Source: Parvibaculum sp. (GTDB lineage Bacteria; Pseudomonadota; Alphaproteobacteria; Parvibaculales; Parvibaculaceae). From it: a stretch of DNA of 13,177 bases. The notes beneath the pieces were generated by a model that was given only the letters and a program-made list of their open reading frames with translations, searched no databases and was not told the DNA's origin. Shown here one piece after another: positions 1 through 6,934 of the stretch (its first letter is position 1; each line of letters starts with the position of its first letter). Made by a program: the position numbers and the translations under genes. Location of the stretch: assembly GCA_014359855.1 (NCBI GenBank), contig JACIYQ010000056.1, positions 1 to 13,177 of the forward strand. Direction: 5' to 3'.

Positions 1-37
1 CAAGCCAGGTCCATCTACTGGTTGGGGAGAGGCACTC

Positions 38-556
38 ATGTCCGAATCCAATGCCCTCTTCCAATTGGGGATCGACTTGAACAGCGATTCAAGCAAGACC
101 CAGGCGGAAGTTCTCGAGTTTCCCGTTCACCACTCTGCGGCCGGCACGGCTGCGGAGCGCTGCACCACGTCCGATGAAAGAAAGGACTTCTTCATCGAGC
201 GTGACGGCAGGCGCTTCGCGGGAACGCATCTGATCATCGACCTGATCGGCGCGAGCCGTCTGGACGATCTTGCGCATATCGAAGCGACGCTGCGCCGTTG
301 CGTCGAAGTGTCGAAGGCGACACTGCTGCACATCCACCTTCACCACTTCACGCCGAATGGCGGCGTGTCGGGCGTGGCCGTGCTTTCGGAAAGCCATATC
401 TCGATCCATAGCTGGCCCGAGGCCGATTATGCGGCGCTCGACGTCTTCATGTGCGGCGAAGCCGAGCCGCATAACGCGATTGAGGTTCTGCGCGAGGCGT
501 TCAAGCCGTCCGAAATCCGCGTCGGCGAGCATCGGCGCGGCGAGGGTATGGTCTGA
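38..556 (+). CDS. speD: S-adenosylmethionine decarboxylase proenzyme (prokaryotic type)
   Basis: Decarboxylates S-adenosylmethionine to give the aminopropyl donor for spermidine synthesis in the cytoplasm. The 172-residue product carries the self-processing motif SESHISIHSWPE at residues 117-128. By analogy with the Thermotoga maritima enzyme, cleavage should fall between Glu118 and Ser119, turning Ser119 into the pyruvoyl group, with His124 and Cys139 (in DVFMCG) as the other catalytic residues. The core family of class 1b is about 120-130 residues, so residues 1 to about 50 are an extra N-terminal extension of low complexity. The ATG at 38 follows a purine-rich GGGGAGAGG. The stop overlaps the speE start by one base (TGATG), so the two are translationally coupled. 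The same family is also named speH. Identification is secure; only the exact start is open. Confidence 0.95.
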   Translation: MSESNALFQLGIDLNSDSSKTQAEVLEFPVHHSAAGTAAERCTTSDERKDFFIERDGRRFAGTHLIIDLIGASRLDDLAHIEATLRRCVEVSKATLLHIHLHHFTPNGGVSGVAVLSESHISIHSWPEADYAALDVFMCGEAEPHNAIEVLREAFKPSEIRVGEHRRGEGMV

Positions 557-1455
557 TGACGGATGGAGCGGCCTCGGAAAAGGCCCCCGAAAATGCAAAT
601 GGGCGCTGGGTGGTCGAAACCCTCTACGAGAAAGAGGGGTTCACCTGCGCCTTCCGCGCCGACCGCGTGCTCTATGAGGAAGAGACCGGCCAGCAGCATC
701 TCGTGATCTTCGAGAACGGTCTCTTCGGCCGGATGATGGCGCTCGACGGCATCACCCAGGTGACCGAGCGCGACGAGTTCATCTACCACGAGATGATGAC
801 CCATGTGCCGATCCTCGCACATGGTAATGCGAAGCGCGTGCTCATCATCGGCGGCGGCGATGGCGGCATCCTGCGCGAGGTCCTGCGTCACGAAAGCGTC
901 GAGCATGTCACCATGGTCGAGATCGATCCGGCGGTAACGGATTTCTGCAAGCAGCAGTTGCCGCGGATATCAGCCGGCGCCTTCGGCGATCCGCGCCTCG
1001 ACCTCGTCTTCGCCGACGGTGCGAAATTCGTGGAGGAAACGCCCGCGAGCTACGACGTCGTCATCGTGGATTCGACCGACCCCATCGGCCCCGGCGAAGT
1101 TCTCTTCCGTGAAGAGTTCTATCGCGCGGCGAAGGCAAGGCTGACGCCGGGCGGCGTCATCGTCACGCAGAACGGCGTGCCTTTCATGCAGGGCGATGAA
1201 CTCGCCGCCACGATGGAAAAGTTCCGCCGCCTCTTCAAGGTCGCCTCCTGCTATCTCGCCACCATCCCGACCTATGTCGGCGGTCCGATGGCGATGGGCT
1301 GGGGCACGGATGACGAGACGCTGAAATCCATATCCCTCGAAGAGCTGGAGAAGCGCTTCGAGAAGGCTGGCCTCGTCACGCGCTACTACACGCCGGAAGT
1401 GCACAAGGCAGCCTTCGCGCTACCGCGCTACGTGCGGGATTGTATCGAGCCGTGA
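556..1455 (+). CDS. speE: Spermidine synthase (polyamine aminopropyltransferase)
   Basis: Transfers the aminopropyl group of decarboxylated AdoMet to putrescine, giving spermidine and methylthioadenosine. The 299-residue product is close to the usual ~280-300. It has a short N-terminal beta domain followed by a Rossmann-like methyltransferase fold. The nucleotide-binding loop VLIIGGGDGGILREVLRH is at about residues 95-112 and is followed by the acidic VEIDPAV. The catalytic-loop signature VIVDSTDPIGPGEVLF lies at about residues 171-186, including the conserved Asp residues. A GPMAMGWGT segment near residue 247 is also typical. The ATG shares its A with the TGA of speD, so this is a two-gene operon making donor and transferase together. 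I see no clear intrinsic terminator directly after the stop. Confidence 0.96.
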   Translation: MTDGAASEKAPENANGRWVVETLYEKEGFTCAFRADRVLYEEETGQQHLVIFENGLFGRMMALDGITQVTERDEFIYHEMMTHVPILAHGNAKRVLIIGGGDGGILREVLRHESVEHVTMVEIDPAVTDFCKQQLPRISAGAFGDPRLDLVFADGAKFVEETPASYDVVIVDSTDPIGPGEVLFREEFYRAAKARLTPGGVIVTQNGVPFMQGDELAATMEKFRRLFKVASCYLATIPTYVGGPMAMGWGTDDETLKSISLEELEKRFEKAGLVTRYYTPEVHKAAFALPRYVRDCIEP

Positions 1456-1535
1456 GCATCGGGCGCAATGCAGCCAGCGGTTGTACGCGGGTTGTAGCAT
1501 CATGCGTGGGTGCTGCGATGCAATATGTCATTTGA

Positions 1536-1565
1536 TTGACACGAATCACTCTTGGCCTTTAGCTA
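1536..1565 (+). promoter_or_regulatory. Candidate sigma70-type promoter
   Basis: A consensus -35 hexamer TTGACA (1536-1541) is followed 18 bases later by TAGCTA (1560-1565; alternatively TTAGCT with a 17-base spacer). Transcription would start near 1572, about 60 bases upstream of the small reading frame at 1635. It lies in the spacer after speE, so it could give that frame its own transcript. No experimental support; judged only on hexamer match and spacing. Confidence 0.4.
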
Positions 1566-1634
1566 ATCGCAAGGGCTTTTTTGTCCCATCTGGTTGAGTT
1601 GCGGCTCGGGGGCATTGGGTGGGGGAGGGCTGGG

Positions 1635-1838
1635 ATGGCTGATCTGGAGGGTAATTTCCGGAGCGCGGATATGCTCCGTGTATCCGGTATCTCGGATCTG
1701 AATATGCAGGCGGAGGCTGCCGCCGACGATATCGGAGAGCCGACGCTTGGCGACGTGCTGATCGTTGCATCGGGCGGCATTCTCTCGATGACGATCGCCG
1801 GACTCGGCGTCTGGAAGCTGGTCGAACTCGTCGTCTGA
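1635..1838 (+). CDS. Small hypothetical single-pass membrane protein
   Basis: I do not recognise this family. The frame gives 67 residues: a polar, acidic N-terminal half (residues 1-38) and a hydrophobic stretch at about residues 40-62 (VLIVASGGILSMTIAGLGVW) suited to one membrane helix, ending KLVELVV. The ATG at 1635 was chosen because GGGGGAGGG lies just upstream at a workable distance. A TTG at 1581 in the same frame would add 18 residues but would sit almost at the predicted transcription start. A promoter-like TTGACA-N18-TAGCTA lies about 70 bases upstream. Codons are mostly G/C-ending in the second half, which supports coding. It stands alone between speE and an rraA remnant on the other strand. 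It may be a real small protein or a chance frame. Confidence 0.5.
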   Translation: MADLEGNFRSADMLRVSGISDLNMQAEAAADDIGEPTLGDVLIVASGGILSMTIAGLGVWKLVELVV

Positions 1839-1851
1839 GGCGCGAATCGCG

Positions 1852-1971
1852 TCAGTCGAGCTTTCCGGACGAAACGACGATGCCGTCCGCATCGGCGTAA
1901 AGCCACTCGCCGGGTTCGATCGTGAGCCCTGCAAAATTCATCGTGACATCCTTCTCGCCGAGGCCGCCGCC
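1852..1971 (-). pseudogene. 3' remnant of an rraA-like gene
   Basis: The minus strand encodes about 39 residues ending at a TGA that match the C-terminal part of the RraA / RraA-like aldolase family. The stretch GGGLGEKDVTMNF is followed by EPGEWLYADADGIVVS. From memory, E. coli RraA has GEGIGESDVRVNF and then DHLYADNTGIILS at the same spacing. RraA proteins are about 160 residues or longer; here the similarity stops abruptly just upstream and the frame then runs through unrelated codons to a stop, with no start. The break lies within about 15-20 bases of a perfect palindrome. This is best read as a gene truncated by deletion or rearrangement. It should not make a functional protein. Confidence 0.72.
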
Positions 1972-1985
1972 CGGTAGCGGTAAAA

Positions 1986-2011
1986 GCGGGGACAATTTTT
2001 GTTGTCCCCGC
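1986..2011. repeat. Perfect 10-bp palindrome, REP-like
   Basis: GCGGGGACAA (1986-1995) and TTGTCCCCGC (2002-2011) form a perfect 10-bp stem with a 6-base loop. The arms start with the GGGGACA core I associate with palindromes near REP-associated tyrosine transposases in proteobacteria. That comparison is from memory. Only one copy is seen in this window. It sits exactly between two gene remnants on opposite strands, so it may mark the junction of a rearrangement. It could instead act as a bidirectional terminator, although no long T-run follows it. Confidence 0.5.
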
Positions 2012-2031
2012 CTCCTCACTTGAAATGGACA

Positions 2032-2068
2032 GGGGGCGGTTCATCGCTGAACGGCCCCTTCTCTTTTT
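2032..2068 (+). terminator. Intrinsic terminator (plus strand)
   Basis: Arms GGGGGCGGTTCA (2032-2043) and TGAACGGCCCC (2048-2058) form an 11-bp stem broken by one G-G mismatch, with a 4-base loop TCGC. TTCTCTTTTT follows at 2059-2068. The T-rich tail is on the plus strand only. It would end plus-strand transcripts that pass through the small gene at 1635 or read through from speE. Confidence 0.6.
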
Positions 2069-2081
2069 GACAGTTCAATGA

Positions 2082-2267
2082 CATTTCGATGACAGTCGGC
2101 GCGATTTCGAGGCTTTTATCCCCGCCCAGGCGCCCTCCGCCATCGCCTTCGCGATCTGGAATCCCTTCGGCATGATGGCCTTGGGTTTCGCTTTCTTCGC
2201 CGCGCAGGGCATTGCCGGCGCGCTCATCGCGGAGCTGCAATTCTCCGCCCTGCGCCGCGAAGCGTGA
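2082..2267 (+). pseudogene. 3' remnant of an unidentified membrane-protein gene
   Basis: An open frame without a plausible start runs from just after an in-frame TGA at 2079 to a TGA at 2265-2267. From about 2103 on, nearly every codon ends in G or C, like the real genes here. The peptide includes FEAFIPAQAPSAIAFAIW and then a strongly hydrophobic helix, MALGFAFFAAQGIAGALIAE, ending with a basic tail. This looks like the C-terminal end of a membrane protein whose 5' part has been lost. The only ATG pair (2172/2175) would leave about 31 residues and has no ribosome binding site. I cannot name the family. Together with the rraA remnant on the other side of the palindrome, it suggests a deletion junction. 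Confidence 0.45.
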
Positions 2268-2276
2268 CCCGCAAAC

Positions 2277-2303
2277 GAAAACCGCCGGGTTGCCCCCGGC
2301 GGT
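2277..2303 (-). terminator. Intrinsic terminator of the aceBA operon
   Basis: On the minus strand ACCGCCGGG pairs with CCCGGCGGT (plus-strand arms 2281-2289 and 2295-2303), a perfect 9-bp G+C-rich stem with a 5-base loop, followed by TTTTCGTTT. It starts about 29 bases after the aceA stop codon, the expected place and direction. Confidence 0.85.
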
Positions 2304-2331
2304 TCTGCATATCGTCCGTAGAAGGAAGGGC

Positions 2332-3627
2332 TTAGTGGGCGCTGGCCTTCTTGAACTGGTCGGCTTCGGTCGAGTCGCCGAGCGCCGTCGTGGAGCTTTC
2401 GCCGCCGGCCGCCGCGATGGAGACCATGTCGAAATAGCCCGTGCCGACTTCGCGCTGGTGGCGGGTCGCCGTGTAGCCCTTCGACTCCGAAGCGAACTCG
2501 GCCTGCTGCAGCTCGGAATAGGCTGCCATGCCGCGGTCGCGGTAGCCGGACGCGAGTTCGAACATGCCATGGTTGAGCTGGTGGAAACCGGCCAGCGTGA
2601 CGAACTGGTACTTGTAGCCCATCGCCGCGATTTCCTTCTGGAACTTCGCGATGGTCGCCTTGTCGAGGTTCGCTTCCCAGTTGAAGGAGGGCGAGCAGTT
2701 ATAGGCGAGGAGCTGGTCGGGATATTCCTTCTTCACCGCTTCGGCGAAACGCTTCGCGTCGTCGAGGTTCGGCTTCGAGGTTTCCCACCACAGCAGGTCG
2801 GCATAGGGCGCGAAGGAGAGGCCACGCTTGATGCAATGATCGACGCCCGTGCCCGGCTTCAGGCGATAGAAGCCTTCGATGGTGCGGCCCTTGTCGAAAT
2901 CGATGAATTCGTGATCGCGCTCATCGATGTCGGACGTGATGAGGTTCGCGCTTTCGGCGTCCGTGCGCGCCATGATGAGCGTCGGCGTGCCCGAAACGTC
3001 GGCGGCGAGGCGCGCGGCGTTGAGGTTGCGCTCATGGGCGCGGCTCGGGATCAGAACCTTGCCGCCGAGATGGCCGCACTTCTTTTCCGACGCGAGCTGG
3101 TCTTCGTAGTGGACGCCGGCGGCGCCCGCTTCGATATAGGCCTTCATGATTTCAAAGCAGTTGAGCGGGCCGCCGAAGCCGGCTTCCGCGTCGGCGACGA
3201 TCGGCAGGAACCAGTCGCGCTTCGCGCCGCCTTCCGAATGCTCGATCTCGTCCGCTCGCTTCAGGGCGCGGTTGATCTTCTTCGCGAGTTCCGGACCGGC
3301 ATTCGCGGGGTAGAGCGACTGGTCGGGATACATCGCGCCGGCCGTGTTCGCGTCGGCGGCAACCTGCCAGCCCGAGAGGTAGATCGCCTTCAGGCCCGCG
3401 CGCGCCATCTGCATGGCCTGGTTGCCCGACAGGGCGCCCAACGAATGCACGTAGTCGGTCGTGTGCAGCAGTTCCCAGAGCTTGTTCGCACCGCGCGTGG
3501 CGAGCGTGTACTCGATGGGGAAGGAGCCGCGCAGCTTCTCAACGTCTTCGACGCTGTAGTTGCGCTTCACATTGTCGAAGCGGCCCTTGGGCGCGCTCGG
3601 AACGATATCGTAGAAGGTCTTGCTCAT
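2332..3627 (-). CDS. aceA: Isocitrate lyase
   Basis: Splits isocitrate into glyoxylate and succinate, the first step of the glyoxylate shunt. The 431-residue product has the usual length for the short bacterial form. It contains the catalytic-cysteine signature KKCGHLGGKVLIP (Cys184 in KKCGH) and the metal-binding region PIVADAEAGFGG (Asp146 near its middle). SGWQVAADAN near residue 85 and AYNCSPSFNW in the C-terminal half are also family hallmarks. The frame is open 30 codons further upstream, but the ATG at 3627 is right because GAGGAG lies 7 bases ahead and MSKTFYDIVP fits the family N-terminus; the extra codons overlap the end of aceB. It lies 32 bases downstream of aceB in the same operon and is followed by a strong terminator. 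It appears intact, unlike aceB. Confidence 0.96.
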   Translation of the reverse strand: MSKTFYDIVPSAPKGRFDNVKRNYSVEDVEKLRGSFPIEYTLATRGANKLWELLHTTDYVHSLGALSGNQAMQMARAGLKAIYLSGWQVAADANTAGAMYPDQSLYPANAGPELAKKINRALKRADEIEHSEGGAKRDWFLPIVADAEAGFGGPLNCFEIMKAYIEAGAAGVHYEDQLASEKKCGHLGGKVLIPSRAHERNLNAARLAADVSGTPTLIMARTDAESANLITSDIDERDHEFIDFDKGRTIEGFYRLKPGTGVDHCIKRGLSFAPYADLLWWETSKPNLDDAKRFAEAVKKEYPDQLLAYNCSPSFNWEANLDKATIAKFQKEIAAMGYKYQFVTLAGFHQLNHGMFELASGYRDRGMAAYSELQQAEFASESKGYTATRHQREVGTGYFDMVSIAAAGGESSTTALGDSTEADQFKKASAH

Positions 3628-3659
3628 GGGATACTCCTCGGGTCCGGAGGTGGTTTCGG

Positions 3660-5278
3660 TCAGGCTTCGTTTTCGAGAATGAGGCGGTAGGCCGGCAGCG
3701 TCAGGAACTCCTCGCATTCCTGTGCCTTGGTCATGTCCGAGAAGAGGCTCACCGCCTGCTCGAAGTGACCTGAAGTCCAGCGCTCTTCGCCAAGCGTTTC
3801 GCGCAGGGTTTTCATTTCATCGGCGAGCACTTCGTCGAAGAGCTCCGGCGTCACCTTGCGGCCGTCGCTGAGCGTCGCGCCGTGATAGATCCACTGCCAT
3901 ATCTGCGTACGGCTGATTTCGGCCGTGGCAGCGTCTTCCATCAGATTGTAGAGCGGCACGGCGCCGCGGCCGCCGAGCCAGGCTTCGATGTACTGCACGC
4001 CGACGCGGCAGCATTCGCGCATTCCGTGCTCGGTGCGCTCGCCCTTGTGCGGCTCAATGAGTTCTTTCTGGCCGACATTCACGTCCTGGCGCTGGCGGGC
4101 GAGCTGGTTCGGGCCTTCGAGCTTGCCGAAGACTTCCATCGCCACCTTCACGAGATCGGGATGGGCAACCCAGGTGCCGTCATGGCCGTTATTGGCTTCG
4201 CGTTCCTTGTCGGCGCGGACCTTGTTGAAAGCGGCTTCGTTCGCCGCCTCGTCGCCCTTCACGGGAATCTGCGCCGCCATGCCGCCCATCGCGAAGGCGC
4301 CGCGTTCATGGCACGTCTTCACGAGAAGAAGCGAATAGGCATTGAGGAAGGCGCTGCCCATCACGACCTGCGCGCGATCCGGCAGGATGAAGTTCGGATT
4401 CTTTCCGAGCCGCTTGATGTAGCTGAAGATGTAATCCCAGCGGCCGCAATTGAGACCGACGATGTGATCCTTCAACTCATAGAGAATTTCGTGCATCTCG
4501 AAGGCGGCGGGCAGCGTCTCGATGAGGACGGTCGCCTTGATGGTGCCGTTCTTCATGCCGAGCACTTCTGCGCGTGAACGAAGACGTCGTTCCAGAGGCG
4601 CGCTTCCTTGTGGCTCTCCATCTTCGGCAGATAGAAGTAGGGGCCGGAGCCGGAAGCGATCTGCTTCTTCGCATTGTGGAAGAAATAGAGGCCGAAATCG
4701 AAGAGGCCGCCGGACATCGGCTCACCGTCGACTTTGAGATGCGCTTCCTCGAGATGCCAGCCGCGCGGGCGGACGATAAGCGTCGCCGGCTTCTCGATGA
4801 CATCGTAGCGCTTGCCATTGGACTCATCGGTGAAGCCGATCTGCTTGTCCCAATAGGCCATCATGTTGATCTGGCCGCCGATCATGTTGTCCCATGTCGG
4901 CGCAGCGGCGTCCTCGAAGTCCGTCATGTAGGACTGCGCGCCGGAGTTCAGCGCGTTGATGACCATCTTGCGGTTGTCGACGGGACCGGTGATCTCGGTG
5001 CGGCGGTCGAGCAGGTCCTTCGGGATGGGCGCGACCTTCCAGTCGCCCTCGCGGATCGACTTCGTCTCGGGCAGGAAGTCGGGCAGCTCGCCGGCATCGA
5101 ACTTCTTCTGGCGTTCGGCGCGCGCGGAAAGCAGTTCGCGGCGGCGGGCGCCGAAGCGGCGCTCAAGATCGGCGACGAAGGCGAGGGCGTCCGGCGTCAG
5201 TACGCGCTCATAGCCCGGCTTCATGGCACCCTTGACGGTGATACCGTCGGCAATGGTCGTGGCTGCTGCCTTGCTCAT
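3660..5278 (-). pseudogene. aceB: Malate synthase A, split by a single-base frameshift
   Basis: Condenses glyoxylate with acetyl-CoA to malate, the second glyoxylate-shunt step. The first frame (5278 to 4553) gives 241 residues, including MTDFEDAAAPTWDN and LIVRPRGWHLEEAH. It matches the family up to ...DVFVHAQK (residue 238) and then ends after Cys-Ser-Ala. The family sequence resumes in another frame as VLGMKNGTIKATVLIETLP and runs to the TGA at 3660, including HIVGLNCGRWDYIFSY, NNGHDGTWVAHP and the catalytic region LMEDAATAEISR. Restoring one G near 4565 (AAGTG to AAGGTG) gives an uninterrupted protein of about 539 residues with the same spacing as E. coli AceB (~533). The start ATG has GAGGAGG upstream. 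No other defect is visible, so the change is recent, a sequencing error, or tolerated: the downstream frame can restart at an ATG (4556) overlapping the stop as ATGA. Confidence 0.9.
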
Positions 5279-5325
5279 GCTCGCTCGCCTCCTCGGAACT
5301 GCTTGTCGGGGTTCGTTTGCGCGCG

Positions 5326-5355
5326 GTCATACAATCTCGACATCCGAATGTCCAA
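5326..5355 (-). promoter_or_regulatory. Candidate aceBA promoter with palindromic operator
   Basis: Reading the minus strand, TTGGAC (5355-5350) and TATGAC (5331-5326) are separated by 18 bases and would give a transcript leader of about 40 bases ahead of aceB. The inverted repeat GACAT-CCGA-ATGTC (5339-5352) fills the spacer between the two hexamers, a classic place for a repressor or regulator site. The palindrome is plain in the sequence; its use as an operator is inference. Confidence 0.35.
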
Positions 5356-5379
5356 TGTTTCCTAAGTTGTTGAAAATAT

Positions 5380-5396
5380 TGAAGTAAAAAACTTCA
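5380..5396. promoter_or_regulatory. Inverted repeat TGAAGT-N5-ACTTCA in divergent spacer
   Basis: TGAAGT (5380-5385) and ACTTCA (5391-5396) form a perfect 6-bp palindrome around AAAAA. It lies about midway in the A+T-rich part of the 213-bp spacer between aceB and the divergent regulator gene, which suits a shared operator. I do not see the TTTGCAAA-type site reported for some ScfR-family regulators. Confidence 0.35.
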
Positions 5397-5417
5397 CAAG
5401 ATTCCCGTACGATTCTG

Positions 5418-5446
5418 TTGATTATGTAAATCCTGTAAATTAAAGT
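5418..5446 (+). promoter_or_regulatory. Candidate promoter of the ScfR-type gene with direct repeat
   Basis: TTGATT (5418-5423) and TAAAGT (5441-5446) are spaced 17 bases apart. Between them lies a direct repeat, TGTAAAT at 5425-5431 and again at 5434-5440 (9-base period). A start near 5453 would leave a leader of about 40 bases that includes a small hairpin GCCCG-N5-CGGGC (5457-5471) just before the gene. Binding by the regulator here would allow autoregulation; this is inference. Confidence 0.3.
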
Positions 5447-5491
5447 GCCCGAGATGGCCCGGATTGCGGGCATTTTCATCGGGTTTGAGCC

Positions 5492-6931
5492 ATGGCCTCG
5501 GAGAAAAAAGTCTTTGCCGGTCCGCGCGTTAGGCGGCTTCGGCGCGAACGCGGCCTCACTCAGGCGCGAATGGCGGCCGATCTCGGCATCTCCGCCAGTT
5601 ACCTTAATCTGATCGAGCGGGACCAGCGCCCTATGTCCGTTCAGGTGCTGCTGAAGCTTGCCGAAGTCTACGATGTCGAGCTCCGGACGCTCGGGGGCGA
5701 CAATGAAGCGCTGACGGTGCTCCGCGAAGTCTTTTCCGACCCCCTTTTCCGCGATGCCGGCCTCACGATCCAGGATCTGCGCGAGATCGCCTCGGCGAGC
5801 CCCGCAGCCGCAGATGCGATCTCGAGCCTCTACCGCGCCTATCAGGAGAGCGCCACCAATGGTTCGATGCTCGCGGAGCGCCTTGCCGACCGCGACATGC
5901 TGGACGGCGCGGAGGCGCCGGGCCTGCCGCTCGAAGAGGTGCGAGACTTCATCAACAGCCGCAACAACCACTTTCCCGAACTCGACGACGCTGCGGAGCG
6001 GCTTTACGCGAGCGCAGGGATCGGCTCGGAGGAGCCCTATGTGGCGCTTCGTACCGCATTGCGCGACCTCCACGGCGTCTCGACGCGCATAGCGCCCGCC
6101 GATCTCATGCCGCACGAACTTCGGCGCTATGACCGCCATCGCCAGGCGATCTTCCTTTCAGAACTCCTGGACCAGCCGGGCCGTTCCTTCCAGCTTGCCT
6201 ATCAGCTCGGCTATTTCGAGCAGTCGCGCGTGATCGAGGACATTGTCGAAAGCTCGGGCCTCGAAAGCGAGGAGGCGCAGCGGCTTTGCCGCGTGGCGCT
6301 GGCGAACTACTTCGCTGCCGCACTCCTGATGCCCTATGCCGCTTTTCACAAGACGGCGGAAGCGACGCGCTACGACATTCGCCTGCTGGGGCGCCGCTTC
6401 GGCACGAGCTTCGAGCAGGTCTGCCATCGCCTCACGACGCTGCAGCGTCCGGGCGCGCGGGGCATTCCCTTCTTTCTGATCCGCGTCGACAATGCGGGCA
6501 ACGTCTCGAAGCGCTTCTCGGCGGCGGGCTTTCACTTCGCGCGCTTCGGCGGCACCTGCCCGAGATGGAACGTGCACGACGCGTTCCGCGTCCCCGGCGA
6601 AATCTACACGCAGGTCGTGCAGATGGAAGACGGCACGCGTTATTTCTCCATCGCGCGCACGGTGAGCCGCGCAGGCTCGGGCATCGGCGTGCCGGGCGAT
6701 CAATATGTCGTCGGCCTCGGCTGTGAAATCAGCCACGCCCGCAAGATCGTCTACAGTCAGGGCTACGACCTCGACGACGAGCGCGGCGCGATGCCCATCG
6801 GCGTCAATTGCCGGCTCTGCGAAAGGCTCGATTGTTCGCAGCGTGCCTTCCCGCCGCTGAAGCACCGGCTGACCGTGGAAGATCATGTGCGCGGCATATC
6901 GCCCTTCGGTGTGCCGGTGCGCAACGCCTAG
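5492..6931 (+). CDS. ScfR/RamB/PccR-family short-chain fatty acyl transcriptional regulator
   Basis: A 479-residue DNA-binding regulator. Residues ~10-66 form an XRE-type helix-turn-helix (RRLRRERGLTQARMAADLGI, then SASYLNLIERDQRPMS). The middle, about 140-290, corresponds to the ImmA/IrrE-like domain, but its usual zinc-site HExxH is not recognisable (the region reads FQLAYQLGYFE). The C-terminal DUF2083-type domain holds a conserved cysteine pattern: GGTCPRWNVHDAF, GLGCEISHARKIVYSQGYD and GVNCRLCERLDCSQRAFP. Relatives are RamB of Corynebacterium and Mycobacterium, which controls aceA/aceB or icl, and PccR of Rhodobacter sphaeroides, which controls propionyl-CoA use. Being divergent from aceBA, it most likely regulates that operon and itself, with an acyl-CoA as signal. 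ATG 5492 is the first suitable start, though its ribosome binding site is weak. The last codon is 3 bases from the end of the opposing cio operon. Confidence 0.9.
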   Translation: MASEKKVFAGPRVRRLRRERGLTQARMAADLGISASYLNLIERDQRPMSVQVLLKLAEVYDVELRTLGGDNEALTVLREVFSDPLFRDAGLTIQDLREIASASPAAADAISSLYRAYQESATNGSMLAERLADRDMLDGAEAPGLPLEEVRDFINSRNNHFPELDDAAERLYASAGIGSEEPYVALRTALRDLHGVSTRIAPADLMPHELRRYDRHRQAIFLSELLDQPGRSFQLAYQLGYFEQSRVIEDIVESSGLESEEAQRLCRVALANYFAAALLMPYAAFHKTAEATRYDIRLLGRRFGTSFEQVCHRLTTLQRPGARGIPFFLIRVDNAGNVSKRFSAAGFHFARFGGTCPRWNVHDAFRVPGEIYTQVVQMEDGTRYFSIARTVSRAGSGIGVPGDQYVVGLGCEISHARKIVYSQGYDLDDERGAMPIGVNCRLCERLDCSQRAFPPLKHRLTVEDHVRGISPFGVPVRNA

Positions 6932-6934
6932 GCC

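Noticed and set aside
1559..2044. 161-codon minus-strand frame across the 1.5-2.0 kb spacer
   Set aside because: It uses a different frame from the rraA remnant, has Ser/Arg/Pro-rich shadow composition and no ribosome binding site.
2016..2084. Minus-strand 22-codon frame (MSLNCQKEKGPFSDE...)
   Set aside because: Runs through the plus-strand terminator hairpin, has no ribosome binding site and weak codon bias; too short to support.
2212..3690. 492-codon plus-strand frame opposite aceA
   Set aside because: Antisense shadow of a clearly identified isocitrate lyase; it also spans the aceA terminator.
4553..4570. Programmed ribosomal frameshift within aceB
   Set aside because: There is no slippery heptamer or downstream structure I can point to, and malate synthase is not known to use recoding; a lost G fits better.
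5457..5471. GCCCG-N5-CGGGC hairpin followed by ATTTTC before the regulator gene
   Set aside because: Five base pairs and a short T-run are too weak to call an attenuator; mentioned only within the promoter entry.
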